Source: Bradyrhizobium manausense (GTDB lineage: Bacteria > Pseudomonadota > Alphaproteobacteria > Rhizobiales > Xanthobacteraceae). From it: a stretch of DNA of 64,000 nt. Numbering within the stretch: position 1 is the stretch's first letter; each line of letters opens with the position of its first letter. Under the pieces are notes generated by a model that saw only the letters and a program-made list of their open reading frames with translations, had not been told where the DNA came from and did not search any database. Made by a program: the position numbers and the translations under genes. The DNA lies in assembly GCF_018130615.1 (NCBI RefSeq), contig NZ_JAFCKB010000006.1:186001-250000 (forward strand), given 5' to 3'. Positions 25,098 through 32,667 of the stretch are shown in pieces.

Positions 25098-26507
25098 TCA
25101 CGCGGCCGGCGGGCCGTTGATGATCTGGAGCTGGGTGAACTCGGCGAGACCTTCCTCGGCGAATTCAGTCCCGATGCCCGATTGTTTGGCGCCGCCGAAC
25201 GGGATGTGCGGGGCCATGTCGAGATGCTTGTTGATCCACACCGTGCCGGACTCCAGGCGCGTGGCGACCTCATGCGCGCGGTCGATGTCGGACGACCAGA
25301 CCGAGGCGCCGAGGCCGTAGGTCGTGGCGTTGGCGCGGCGGATCACGTCATCCTTGTCCGAATATTTGATCAGCGGCAGCACCGGGCCGAACTGCTCCTC
25401 GTCGACCAGTTTCGAGCCTTCCTTGATGTCGCGCACGATGGTCGGCTCGATGAAATAGCCGGGACGGTCCATCGCGGCGCCGCCGGCGACCACCTTGCCG
25501 TTCTTGTGCGCGTCCTCGAGGAACGCCTTCACTTTCTCGTACTGCATCTTGTTCTGCAGCGGCCCGAGCTTGGTGCCCTGCTTGGAGCCGTCGTCGACCA
25601 CGGTGCTCTTGGCGATCGCGACCAGCTCGTCGCAGAGCTCGTCGTAGACGGATTCGTGCACATAAAGCCGCTTGATGGCGAGGCAGACCTGGCCGGAGTT
25701 CTGGAACGCGCCTTCGAAGATGCCGGGCGCGACCTTCTTCGGATCGACGTCGTCGAGCACGATGCCGGCGTCGTTGCCGCCGAGCTCGAGCGTAATGCGC
25801 TTCAGCGTCTGTGCAGCGCTCGCCATGACCTTCTGGCCCGTCGCGGTCGAGCCGGTGAAGGAGATCTTGCGGATATCGGGGTGCTTGGTCATCTCGCCGC
25901 CGAGGTCGTTGGCGTCGGTGATGAAATTGAGCACGCCCTTCGGCACGACGTCCTTGATCAACTCGGCGAAGCGCAAGGAGGCGAGTGGCGTGGTCGGCGC
26001 AGGCTTCACGATCAGGGTGTTGCCGGCGATCAGTGCGGAGGGCAGCTTGAAGCTGAGGATCAGGAGCGGATAGTTCCAGGGGATGATCGCGCCGACGACG
26101 CCCAGCGGGCGGCGATAGGCCTCGACCTTGCGATCGCCGGAGTTCTCGATGACCTTCATCGGCAGGTCGAGCGAGCCGAGATAGCGGAAGAAGGCGGCCA
26201 TGCCGAGCACCTCGCCGGTGGCGTCCGCCAGCGGCTTGCCCTGTTCGGAGGTCAGCAGGCGCGCGAGCTCGCCCGAATTGGCCTCGATCACGTCCGCCAT
26301 TTTCATCACGACCTTGCGGCGGTCCTCCATCGACGTCGCGGCCCAGGCCGGGAAGGCGGCCTTCGCGGCGGCAACGGCCGTATCCAGCTGCGACTTCGAG
26401 GCGCGGGGGCACTGTGCCACCACCTCTTCGGTCGCGGGATTGAGAACCGGCATGGTCATGTCGCCGGGCACCATTTTGCCGTCGATGAGAAGATTGAAGT
26501 CACTCAT
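25098..26507 (-). CDS. NAD(P)-dependent aldehyde dehydrogenase
   Basis: The 469-aa protein has the standard aldehyde dehydrogenase layout: NAD-binding IPWNYPLL with the Lys of VKPAPTTPL, the glycine motif FTGSTATGQ, the general base Glu in LELGGND and the catalytic Cys in NSGQVCLAIKR. A C-terminal EQFGPVLPL follows. The sequence resembles aldehyde dehydrogenases of the ALDH family that oxidise aliphatic or aromatic aldehydes to acids; the substrate is not determined. AGGGAG precedes the ATG. It is followed at the 3' side by the DUF2478 remnant and the AraC gene. Confidence 0.9.
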   Translation of the reverse strand: MSDFNLLIDGKMVPGDMTMPVLNPATEEVVAQCPRASKSQLDTAVAAAKAAFPAWAATSMEDRRKVVMKMADVIEANSGELARLLTSEQGKPLADATGEVLGMAAFFRYLGSLDLPMKVIENSGDRKVEAYRRPLGVVGAIIPWNYPLLILSFKLPSALIAGNTLIVKPAPTTPLASLRFAELIKDVVPKGVLNFITDANDLGGEMTKHPDIRKISFTGSTATGQKVMASAAQTLKRITLELGGNDAGIVLDDVDPKKVAPGIFEGAFQNSGQVCLAIKRLYVHESVYDELCDELVAIAKSTVVDDGSKQGTKLGPLQNKMQYEKVKAFLEDAHKNGKVVAGGAAMDRPGYFIEPTIVRDIKEGSKLVDEEQFGPVLPLIKYSDKDDVIRRANATTYGLGASVWSSDIDRAHEVATRLESGTVWINKHLDMAPHIPFGGAKQSGIGTEFAEEGLAEFTQLQIINGPPAA

Positions 26508-26642
26508 AGGCTTTGCGCTCCCTTTAAAGAACGGGCCGTTCGGGCCTCGTTATATCTACTCATAATTCACGCTTCTCGATGGCCGACCATGACGGCAGGC
26601 TCGATCAATTCCAGAAAAAGCGGCTAGACGCAGCCCGACTTA

Positions 26643-26668
26643 TCGATATATCGTAGTGGATATAGCGA
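26643..26668. promoter_or_regulatory. Candidate ModE-type operator
   Basis: TCGATATA at 26643-26650 and TATAGCGA at 26661-26668 form a nearly perfect inverted repeat (seven of eight bases) with a 10-base spacer. The right arm read in reverse is TCGCTATA, the half-site core of the E. coli ModE box as I recall it. It lies 21 bases before the ATG at 26689, and a ModE-like gene is about 400 bases away. The spacing differs from the classical box, so this is tentative. Confidence 0.4.
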
Positions 26669-26688
26669 ACTGTGTTCCGGAACTGGCA

Positions 26689-27066
26689 ATGGAAATCAAG
26701 GTGAGGCAGCTCACGACCTGCGAGGTGTCGGCCGACGGCGGTGCGATCTCGCTGGGCTTCGAGGACGTTACGGGGAGCACCGCAGCCGTCAACGTCTCGC
26801 TCAACCAGGTCGGCGCTCTCATCATGACGCTGCCTGGGCTGCTGGAGGCGGCGCTGAAGGCCCGCTATGGTGACCAGAGCCTTCGCTATGCCTATCCGCT
26901 TGCGTCCTGGGCGATCGAGCAGTCGACCGACACGACGCAGCGTATCATCACGCTCCAGACCGAGGACGGCTTCAAGGTCCGCTTCTCGATCCCGAAGGCA
27001 GAGCAGGGGCTGCTGGGCGAAGCGCTGACGCAGCCGATGTCGGAAGCGACGGTACGGCCGAACTGA
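26689..27066 (+). CDS. 125-aa conserved protein of unknown function
   Basis: The protein starts MEIKVRQLTTCEVSADGGAI and appears to be a compact mixed alpha/beta domain without signal peptide or membrane helices. A long helix around LNQVGALIMTLPGLLEAALKARYG is followed by strands ending FKVRFSIPKAEQGLLGEAL. I do not recognise the family. The alternative GTG start at 26656 lies inside the candidate operator and is unlikely. It is convergent with the ModE-like gene, with only three bases between the stop codons. Confidence 0.7.
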   Translation: MEIKVRQLTTCEVSADGGAISLGFEDVTGSTAAVNVSLNQVGALIMTLPGLLEAALKARYGDQSLRYAYPLASWAIEQSTDTTQRIITLQTEDGFKVRFSIPKAEQGLLGEALTQPMSEATVRPN

Positions 27067-27069
27067 TGC

Positions 27070-27447
27070 CTAAGAGGATTTGCGCGAACGGGCTATGTCG
27101 CTCTTGAGCGCTTCCAGATCCTTGTGCACCGCGCGTGCGGCGTCGCGCTCGATCTTGCGGTAGCGCGCGACGAGCTTTTCGCCGAACGGTGTGAGCATTG
27201 CGCCGCCGCCGTTCTTGCCGCCGGCCTGCGGTTCGACCGCAGGATGGCCGCAGATGCGGTTGATTTCGTCGACGAGATCCCAGGCGCGCTTGTAGGACAT
27301 GTCCATGGCGCGTCCGGCCCCGGAGATCGAGCCTTGCGCGCGGATCTGCTCGAGAAGCTCGATCTTGCCGGGTCCGATCCGGTCCTCGCTGTCGAGGTCG
27401 ATCCGAAGGCTCAGTTGGGGGAGCGATTTGGCGCTCGCGCGCGACAT
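27070..27447 (-). CDS. ModE-type winged-helix regulator without ligand domain
   Basis: The 125-aa protein matches the N-terminal DNA-binding half of ModE. It has a winged helix (GKIELLEQIRAQGSISGAGRAMDMSYKRAWDLVDEIN, about residues 26-62) and the wing segment GGKNGGGAMLTPFGEKL. The C-terminal molybdate-binding Mop/TOBE domains are absent, so it cannot bind molybdate as ModE does. Stand-alone ModE DNA-binding domains occur in proteobacteria and may bind as apo regulators or pair with other proteins. It is 79 bases downstream of a second ModE-like gene on the same strand. Confidence 0.85.
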   Translation of the reverse strand: MSRASAKSLPQLSLRIDLDSEDRIGPGKIELLEQIRAQGSISGAGRAMDMSYKRAWDLVDEINRICGHPAVEPQAGGKNGGGAMLTPFGEKLVARYRKIERDAARAVHKDLEALKSDIARSRKSS

Positions 27448-27526
27448 GACAGGCTCTCTTGAATGGCTCTAAACGGAGATTGCCATTCTTGCCCGTCGCG
27501 GACAAGGAGGAGCGCGGCCTGCACCG

Positions 27527-28609
27527 TCATCGCACGGCGTGCATCTCCAGAAACGCCTTCACGCCGGTCACGGTGCCGGTGTCCGACGGCACATAGCCGG
27601 GAAGGGTGGCGACGGCGGCGCGAAAATCGGCGCTGCGGATGATCTCAAGGATGCGCTTCATGGGTGCGGTATCCAGAAAAGCGCGCTTGCACACGAAGAA
27701 ATAGTCCTCGGTGAGGATGCGAATGAAATCGAGGCCGAAATGCCGCGCGGCCGCCTCGACGCCAAAGCTCGCATCGGCCATGCCGCTCGCGACATAGGCC
27801 GCGACGGCAGCGTGGGTGAACTCGATCTGCTGCGCGCCGTTGATCTTGCCTTCGTCGATGTTGTGAGCCGCGAGCAACTGGTCGAACAAGAGGCGGGTGC
27901 CGGAATCGTGGTCGCGGTTGACGAAGCGGACGTTCGGCTTGGTGAGATCATCGAGCGAAGCAATGCGCAGGGGATTGCCACGTGCAACCATCAGCCCCAT
28001 CTCGCGCGTCACGAAACTGATGATGCGGTCCTCGCGCGGATCGAGCCATTCGCGCGCGGCCTTGATGCCCTGGGCGCGCAACGCGCCGTGCGGCAGATGC
28101 AGGCCGGACAGGTCGCAGGCGCCCTGCGCCAGCGAGACCAGCGAGTGCTGGTTGCTGACATAGCGCAGATCGACGCCGATGCCGGGCTCGCGGTCGAGGA
28201 ATTCGCGCAGCTTGGCCACAGCAAAGCCGTGGCTGGCATGGACGCGGATCACGGAAGGGCGCTGCTCGAGGAACGGCTTGATCTCGCTCGCAAGCTCCTG
28301 CGCCAGATTCTCCAGCTGCGGCCCGAGCCGCGCCTGCATGCGCTCGCCGGCCCACACCAGCCGCTCGCCGAACGGCGTGAGCTTCGAGCCCTTGCCGCGC
28401 TGGGTCTCGACCAGCGGAGTTCCGAAGAACTCCGACCATTGCTCGATCAGATTCCAGACATGCCGGTAGGACAGGTGCGCATCGCTGGCCGCGCTTGTGA
28501 TCTTTCCGGTCTTCCGGATTTCATTGAGGATCCCGAGCATGACCACCGCGGTGCGCGGGCTGCCTTCGTGGCGAAACCGCCAGACGGCCTCGATCTCGAT
28601 CTGAAGCAT
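27527..28609 (-). CDS. ModE-type winged helix fused to a periplasmic-binding-protein-like domain
   Basis: The 360-aa protein has an N-terminal ModE-like winged helix (residues about 15-85, HLSYRHVWNLIEQW and GKGSKLTPFGERLV). Residues about 115-355 resemble a type II periplasmic-binding-protein fold (PBP_like, related to tungstate- or molybdate-binding proteins). Examples are RVHASHGFAVAKL and RFVNRDHDSGTRLLFDQLL, where the latter carries the family-typical SGTR-like ligand loop. It is cytoplasmic. It is divergent from the aldehyde dehydrogenase gene at 28723, whose promoter contains inverted repeats and which it probably controls. The ligand could be molybdate, tungstate or an organic acid. 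Confidence 0.85.
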   Translation of the reverse strand: MLQIEIEAVWRFRHEGSPRTAVVMLGILNEIRKTGKITSAASDAHLSYRHVWNLIEQWSEFFGTPLVETQRGKGSKLTPFGERLVWAGERMQARLGPQLENLAQELASEIKPFLEQRPSVIRVHASHGFAVAKLREFLDREPGIGVDLRYVSNQHSLVSLAQGACDLSGLHLPHGALRAQGIKAAREWLDPREDRIISFVTREMGLMVARGNPLRIASLDDLTKPNVRFVNRDHDSGTRLLFDQLLAAHNIDEGKINGAQQIEFTHAAVAAYVASGMADASFGVEAAARHFGLDFIRILTEDYFFVCKRAFLDTAPMKRILEIIRSADFRAAVATLPGYVPSDTGTVTGVKAFLEMHAVR

Positions 28610-28619
28610 CTGACAACCT

Positions 28620-28712
28620 TATGAACTTAGCTTCATATATGGTGCGTCCATTTGCAAACCATATCATATTTACTCCAGACAATAGCTGCCTAGTCTGGCA
28701 TACCAGATCAGG
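28620..28712 (+). promoter_or_regulatory. Promoter region with three inverted repeats, divergent ModE-PBP/aldehyde dehydrogenase genes
   Basis: This AT-rich 93-base stretch between divergent genes carries perfect inverted repeats. TATGAA (28620-28625) pairs with TTCATA (28632-28637), ATATGGT (28637-28643) with ACCATAT (28658-28664), and CCAGAC (28675-28680) with GTCTGG (28693-28698). The last is followed by another short palindrome, TCTGG-CATA-CCAGA. One or more are plausible sites for the ModE-PBP regulator encoded on the left. Confidence 0.45.
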
Positions 28713-28722
28713 AGGAAATATG

Positions 28723-30207
28723 ATGTCTGTTGCATATGACTTTGCGCATTCGCCGGCCACCGAATTCATGGCGCGGCCGCAGCATCTGCTCATCGACGGC
28801 CGCCGTGTGCCCGCGAGTTCCGGCCGCACCTTCAAATCCCTCAATCCTGCCACCGGGCAGGTCATCGCTGTCGTTGCCGAAGGCGGCGAGGCTGACGTCG
28901 AGCATGCGGTTGCCGCCGCCCGCTGCGCCTTCGAGGGCCCGTGGCGCACGATGCGCGCCTCCGAGCGCGGCCAGATCCTGCTGCGCTGGGCGGATCTGCT
29001 CAAGCGTCATGCCGACGAGATCATCGAGCTGGAGTCGATCGATGCCGGCAAACCGATCTCCGCGACGATGCGCCAGGACTTTCCCGCCGCCGTCGACACG
29101 CTGACTTATTACGCCGGCTGGGCCGACAAGATCAGCGGCGACGTCGTGCCGGTGCGTGACGATGCATTGACCTACACCGTGCGCGAGCCCGTCGGCGTGG
29201 TCGCGGCGATCGTGCCGTGGAATTTCCCGCTGATGATCGGCATGTGGAAGCTCGCGCCGGCGCTGGCCTGCGGCTGCACCATCGTGATGAAGCCGGCCGA
29301 GCTGACCTCGCTATCGGCGCTGCGCATCGCCGAGCTTGCGCTCGAAGCCGGCCTGCCGGCAGGTGTCTTCAATGTCGTCACCGGACCTGGCCGCGTCGTC
29401 GGAGATGCCCTGGTCAATCACCCCGACGTGGACAAGGTGACCTTCACCGGCTCGCCGGGTGTGGGGCGCGGAATCATGAAGGGCGCGGCGAGCAACTTCA
29501 AGCGCGTCTCGCTCGAGCTGGGCGGCAAGTCGGCCAATGTGATTTTCGACGACGCCGATCTCGAAGCAGCCAGCAAGGCTGCGGCCTCCGGCATCTTCTT
29601 CAACGCCGGGCAGGTCTGCTCCGCCGGCTCGCGCGTGCTGGTGCAGGAGAGGGCCTATGACGAGGTCGTTGAGCGTCTCGCCGCGCGTGCGAAGTCGATC
29701 AGAATCGGCGACCCACTCGACCGCAAGACCGCGCTCGGTCCCGTCATCTCCGAGAAGCAGATGAAGTCGATCCTCGACTATGTCGATATCGGGCAGAAGG
29801 AGGGGGCAAGGCTCGTCACCGGCGGCGAGCGTGTCGGCGAGCGCGGCTATTTCATCGGCCCGACCGTGTTCGCCGATGTCGCGCACGAGATGCGGATCTC
29901 GCAGGACGAGATTTTTGGTCCCGTCGTCAGCGTCATCAAGTTCAAGGATGAGGCCGATGCGCTGCGGATCGCCAATGGCACCGCCTACAGCTTGGCCGCC
30001 GGCGTCTGGAGCCGCGACATCGGCAAGCTGCAGCGCTTCGCCAGACGGGCGCGCGCCGGCACCGTCTGGATGAACACCTATGGCTACACCGACGTGCGGC
30101 TGCCCTGGGGCGGCGAGCGTGACTCCGGCCTCGGCCGCGAGCACGGCACCGCCGCGCTCGACAATTTCACCGAGCCCAAGGCTGTGTGGATGAATCTGGC
30201 CGTCTGA
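28723..30207 (+). CDS. Betaine-aldehyde-type aldehyde dehydrogenase
   Basis: The 494-aa protein shows aldehyde dehydrogenase motifs in order: IVPWNFPLMIGMW, the Lys of VMKPAELTS, FTGSPGVGRG, the Glu of SLELGGKSAN, the catalytic Cys in NAGQVCSAGSR, and EIFGPVVSV. It most resembles aldehyde dehydrogenases of the betaine- or phenylacetaldehyde-type group; the substrate is unassigned. GGAGG lies seven bases before the second ATG at 28723, which I prefer over 28720 (four bases). Upstream reading adds AT-rich non-coding sequence. A terminator hairpin follows the gene. Confidence 0.9.
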   Translation: MSVAYDFAHSPATEFMARPQHLLIDGRRVPASSGRTFKSLNPATGQVIAVVAEGGEADVEHAVAAARCAFEGPWRTMRASERGQILLRWADLLKRHADEIIELESIDAGKPISATMRQDFPAAVDTLTYYAGWADKISGDVVPVRDDALTYTVREPVGVVAAIVPWNFPLMIGMWKLAPALACGCTIVMKPAELTSLSALRIAELALEAGLPAGVFNVVTGPGRVVGDALVNHPDVDKVTFTGSPGVGRGIMKGAASNFKRVSLELGGKSANVIFDDADLEAASKAAASGIFFNAGQVCSAGSRVLVQERAYDEVVERLAARAKSIRIGDPLDRKTALGPVISEKQMKSILDYVDIGQKEGARLVTGGERVGERGYFIGPTVFADVAHEMRISQDEIFGPVVSVIKFKDEADALRIANGTAYSLAAGVWSRDIGKLQRFARRARAGTVWMNTYGYTDVRLPWGGERDSGLGREHGTAALDNFTEPKAVWMNLAV

Positions 30208-30231
30208 TAACCTCCCGATCGGCCAATCCTG

Positions 30232-30266
30232 GAGCCCGCTTGATCCCGTCAGGCGGGCTCTCTTTT
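30232..30266 (+). terminator. Rho-independent terminator after aldehyde dehydrogenase
   Basis: GAGCCCGC (30232-30239) pairs perfectly with GCGGGCTC (30253-30260) across a 13-base loop and is followed by the T-rich run TCTTTT. It lies 24 bases after the aldehyde dehydrogenase stop codon. Confidence 0.85.
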
Positions 30267-30392
30267 CAGAAAAGATAAAATTGTCCGCAATCCGCTCAGC
30301 AGCGACAAACCCTGCAGATAAGAACCGTGCCGTCTTAAACCTCGGCTTTGGAACCGGCGTGCATCCTCACGGCAAAAGGGTGGGGCAACAAC

Positions 30393-30656
30393 ATGTCAGT
30401 TCTCAAGGAGGTCGTCGCGGCGGTCGCGGGAGTCTACGCACTCCTGTTCGTCTGCGACGCATTGTTCGGCGTCGGTGAGACGCGTTTCGACGATTCCTAT
30501 TACAGCGCCAGCTTCTACGCGCCACGACCGAAGGAGTTCCGGTTTGCAGACGGGACCACGCCGGCTGCGCGCGTCAGCGATGCTTTCGCACAGTTCTCTG
30601 CGGTCGAAGCCAAGCCGAACAAGCGCTACTCGTCGCTGACGACGATCATCCGCTAA
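30393..30656 (+). CDS. 87-aa protein with one N-terminal membrane segment
   Basis: The product starts MSVLKEVVAAVAGVYALLFVCDALFG, whose residues 5-26 form a membrane segment or uncleaved signal anchor. The rest is polar and tyrosine-rich (DDSYYSASFYAPRPKEFRF). There is no clear catalytic motif and I do not recognise the family. The ATG at 30393 follows a G-rich stretch. Its stop overlaps the stop of the convergent gene at 30653. Confidence 0.6.
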   Translation: MSVLKEVVAAVAGVYALLFVCDALFGVGETRFDDSYYSASFYAPRPKEFRFADGTTPAARVSDAFAQFSAVEAKPNKRYSSLTTIIR

Positions 30657-31447
30657 GCGCGCTCGGCTGCGTGGTCGTTGCTTGGGTGCTGTCCCGCGCG
30701 CTGCGGGATCAGCAGCAGGCAGACCACCATGAATGCTGCGATCACGAGCGAGGCCAGCGGCCGGCTGAGGGCAAGTCCGCCGTGGTCGAGCGGCTTGTCG
30801 AGGAAGTCGCCGACGGTCGCTCCCAATGGTCGCGTGAGGATGAACGCGGCCCAGAACAGGGTCACGCGCGAGACGCGGGTCCAAAAATAGAGTGCGGCGA
30901 CAATGGCAAGCCCAGCTGCGAAGATCAGCGCGCCGCCACCATAGCCCATGTCGCAGGTATCGGCGATCCAGTCGCCGAGCGCGGTGCCAAGCGTTTGCGA
31001 GAAGGTGATCGTGCCCCAATAAAAGGCCTCGACGCGGGGCGTGCTGACGCTGTTGACCGAGATGGTTCCTTCAGCGCGATACCAGAGGCCAAGCACCAGC
31101 ACGAGGCAGGCGAGGAGCAGCGTCGAGCCGCCGGTATAGCCGATGCCGAGCGAGCGGTCGGCGAGGTCCGCCATCGTCGTACCGAAGGTGGTTGAGGCCA
31201 CGATGGTCGCCCAATACAGCGCCGGGTGGAGTTTTGTCGCGCGGATTTGTGCGGCGACCAGGACGATCATCGCCGCCAGGAACAGGAACGTGCCTGCGAG
31301 GTAGCCCCAATTCAGCGTCATCGTCACGGTGTCGCCGCCGGTCTCGCCCAGCGTCGTGGCGGCGATCTTGATGATCCAGAACCCGAGCGTGACTTCGGGG
31401 ACCTTGCTCTCGCTGACGAGGCTTTGGCTTCTGGCGCGATTTTCCAT
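30653..31447 (-). CDS. Fourfold-repeat integral membrane protein (COG4705-like)
   Basis: The 264-aa protein has about eight hydrophobic helices and four similar blocks, each a helix ending in a short T/G-D motif. These are KIAATTLGETGGD (residues 27-39), ASTTFGTTMADLADRSLGIGYTGGS (about 82-106), TFSQTLGTALGDWIADTCDMGYGGG (about 145-170) and LTRPLGATVGDFLDKPLDHGG (about 200-220). The repeats suggest an internally duplicated channel or carrier. It resembles the uncharacterised COG4705 membrane family. The stop codon overlaps the preceding convergent gene by four bases. Confidence 0.75.
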   Translation of the reverse strand: MENRARSQSLVSESKVPEVTLGFWIIKIAATTLGETGGDTVTMTLNWGYLAGTFLFLAAMIVLVAAQIRATKLHPALYWATIVASTTFGTTMADLADRSLGIGYTGGSTLLLACLVLVLGLWYRAEGTISVNSVSTPRVEAFYWGTITFSQTLGTALGDWIADTCDMGYGGGALIFAAGLAIVAALYFWTRVSRVTLFWAAFILTRPLGATVGDFLDKPLDHGGLALSRPLASLVIAAFMVVCLLLIPQRAGQHPSNDHAAERA

Positions 31448-31590
31448 TGTCCTCGTCGCGTTCGGCGTAGCCGGAACAAGATCAGTCGCGTTGTCGACTC
31501 TGTGTCAGGTGGCCAACGACGATGGCGGAAATCAGTTTCGGCTTGAGCGACCACGAGAAAGTGACGAGCGGCGATGCGGCTGCCTGAGCC

Positions 31591-32520
31591 TCACTCCCCC
31601 TGGATCCATTCCGCGACGCCGCGCCACAGCGTGTCGCGGTGCTCGGGGCGGAAGAAGCCGAAATGGCCGATCGCCTTGGCGCCGACGTCGGACGGTTGCA
31701 CGGTGAGCACCTCCGGCTCGATCGCGGTGAATCCGCCAGTCAGCAACTCGACCGCCGGTCGTGTCGCCCAGGGATCGTCGGTGAAGCAGAGCGCGCGCAG
31801 CTCGCCCTTGAACTTGGCAAAATTCTCCAGCGCCGGCAGCTTTGAATCGAAGAGATAGCGCGGGCTCGAGACCCAATCCGCCCATTGCAGAAAGACGCCC
31901 TTCGGCAGATCCTCGCCGATGCCGGCCCAGCCCGGCGCGTAGCCGAGTGCGTGAGCCAGCGGCACGCCGACGAAATTCATGAAGGCGTAGACGCGGTATC
32001 TCTCCGGTGACGTCATCAGCCGCCAGGTCGCGGCCTGCGAGGCGACGAACGCGGCTCGCGAAATCTCGCTGTTGTTTTCGATCAGCCCGAGCGCCTGGCC
32101 GCCGTAGGAGTGGCCGACATAGGCCAGCGGCAGGGTGTTATAGCGCTCGCGCATCCAGCGGACCGCGGCGGTGACGTCTTGCGCGGCCCAGTCCGACATC
32201 GAAGCCTTGAAGCCGACCAGCGATTTCGGCCGGTTGTAACCGACCATTGCCGGCAGCCGGGAGTCGCCGATGCCGCGATAGTCGTAAGTGAGCACCGCGC
32301 AGCCGCGATGGGCGAGGTAGGAGGCAAAGCCGCGATAGATTTTTCGCGGGACGGCGGTCGCCGAATTGATCAGGACGGCATGGCGCTTGACTCCGCGCGG
32401 CAGGAACAGGGTGCCGGTCAGCGCATACCCGTCGGTCGCCGGGAAGCTGATCTCGTCGATGAAAACGTCGTCCAGTGCCGCGTCCATGGGGAAAGCTGTC
32501 TTGCCGGTTTCCGCTGCCAT
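31591..32520 (-). CDS. Alpha/beta hydrolase family protein
   Basis: The 309-aa protein has the core alpha/beta-hydrolase features. RGVKRHAVLINSATAVPRKI is in the strand and oxyanion region, VLTYDYRGIGDS follows, and the nucleophile elbow is GHSYGGQ (Ser at about residue 147). The acid and His lie near the C-terminus (IGHFGFFRPEHRD). There is no signal peptide. The overall pattern resembles COG4757 predicted hydrolases; the substrate is unknown. I start at the ATG at 32520 (MAAETGK) because the longer reading to 32655 overlaps the divergent aroG promoter region. It diverges from aroG. Confidence 0.75.
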   Translation of the reverse strand: MAAETGKTAFPMDAALDDVFIDEISFPATDGYALTGTLFLPRGVKRHAVLINSATAVPRKIYRGFASYLAHRGCAVLTYDYRGIGDSRLPAMVGYNRPKSLVGFKASMSDWAAQDVTAAVRWMRERYNTLPLAYVGHSYGGQALGLIENNSEISRAAFVASQAATWRLMTSPERYRVYAFMNFVGVPLAHALGYAPGWAGIGEDLPKGVFLQWADWVSSPRYLFDSKLPALENFAKFKGELRALCFTDDPWATRPAVELLTGGFTAIEPEVLTVQPSDVGAKAIGHFGFFRPEHRDTLWRGVAEWIQGE

Positions 32521-32667
32521 CCCCAGCAAATGCGAATTCGGCTTTGCTCGCAAGGGTTTGCATCGCGAAACGGATTTACAACTGGCGGTGTCGCGCCAGC
32601 CTGTGTATAAGGCGGCCCTCGCAACCCACAGATCAGGTTGCACTTTTTGCTTCACGGAGAGATTGCG

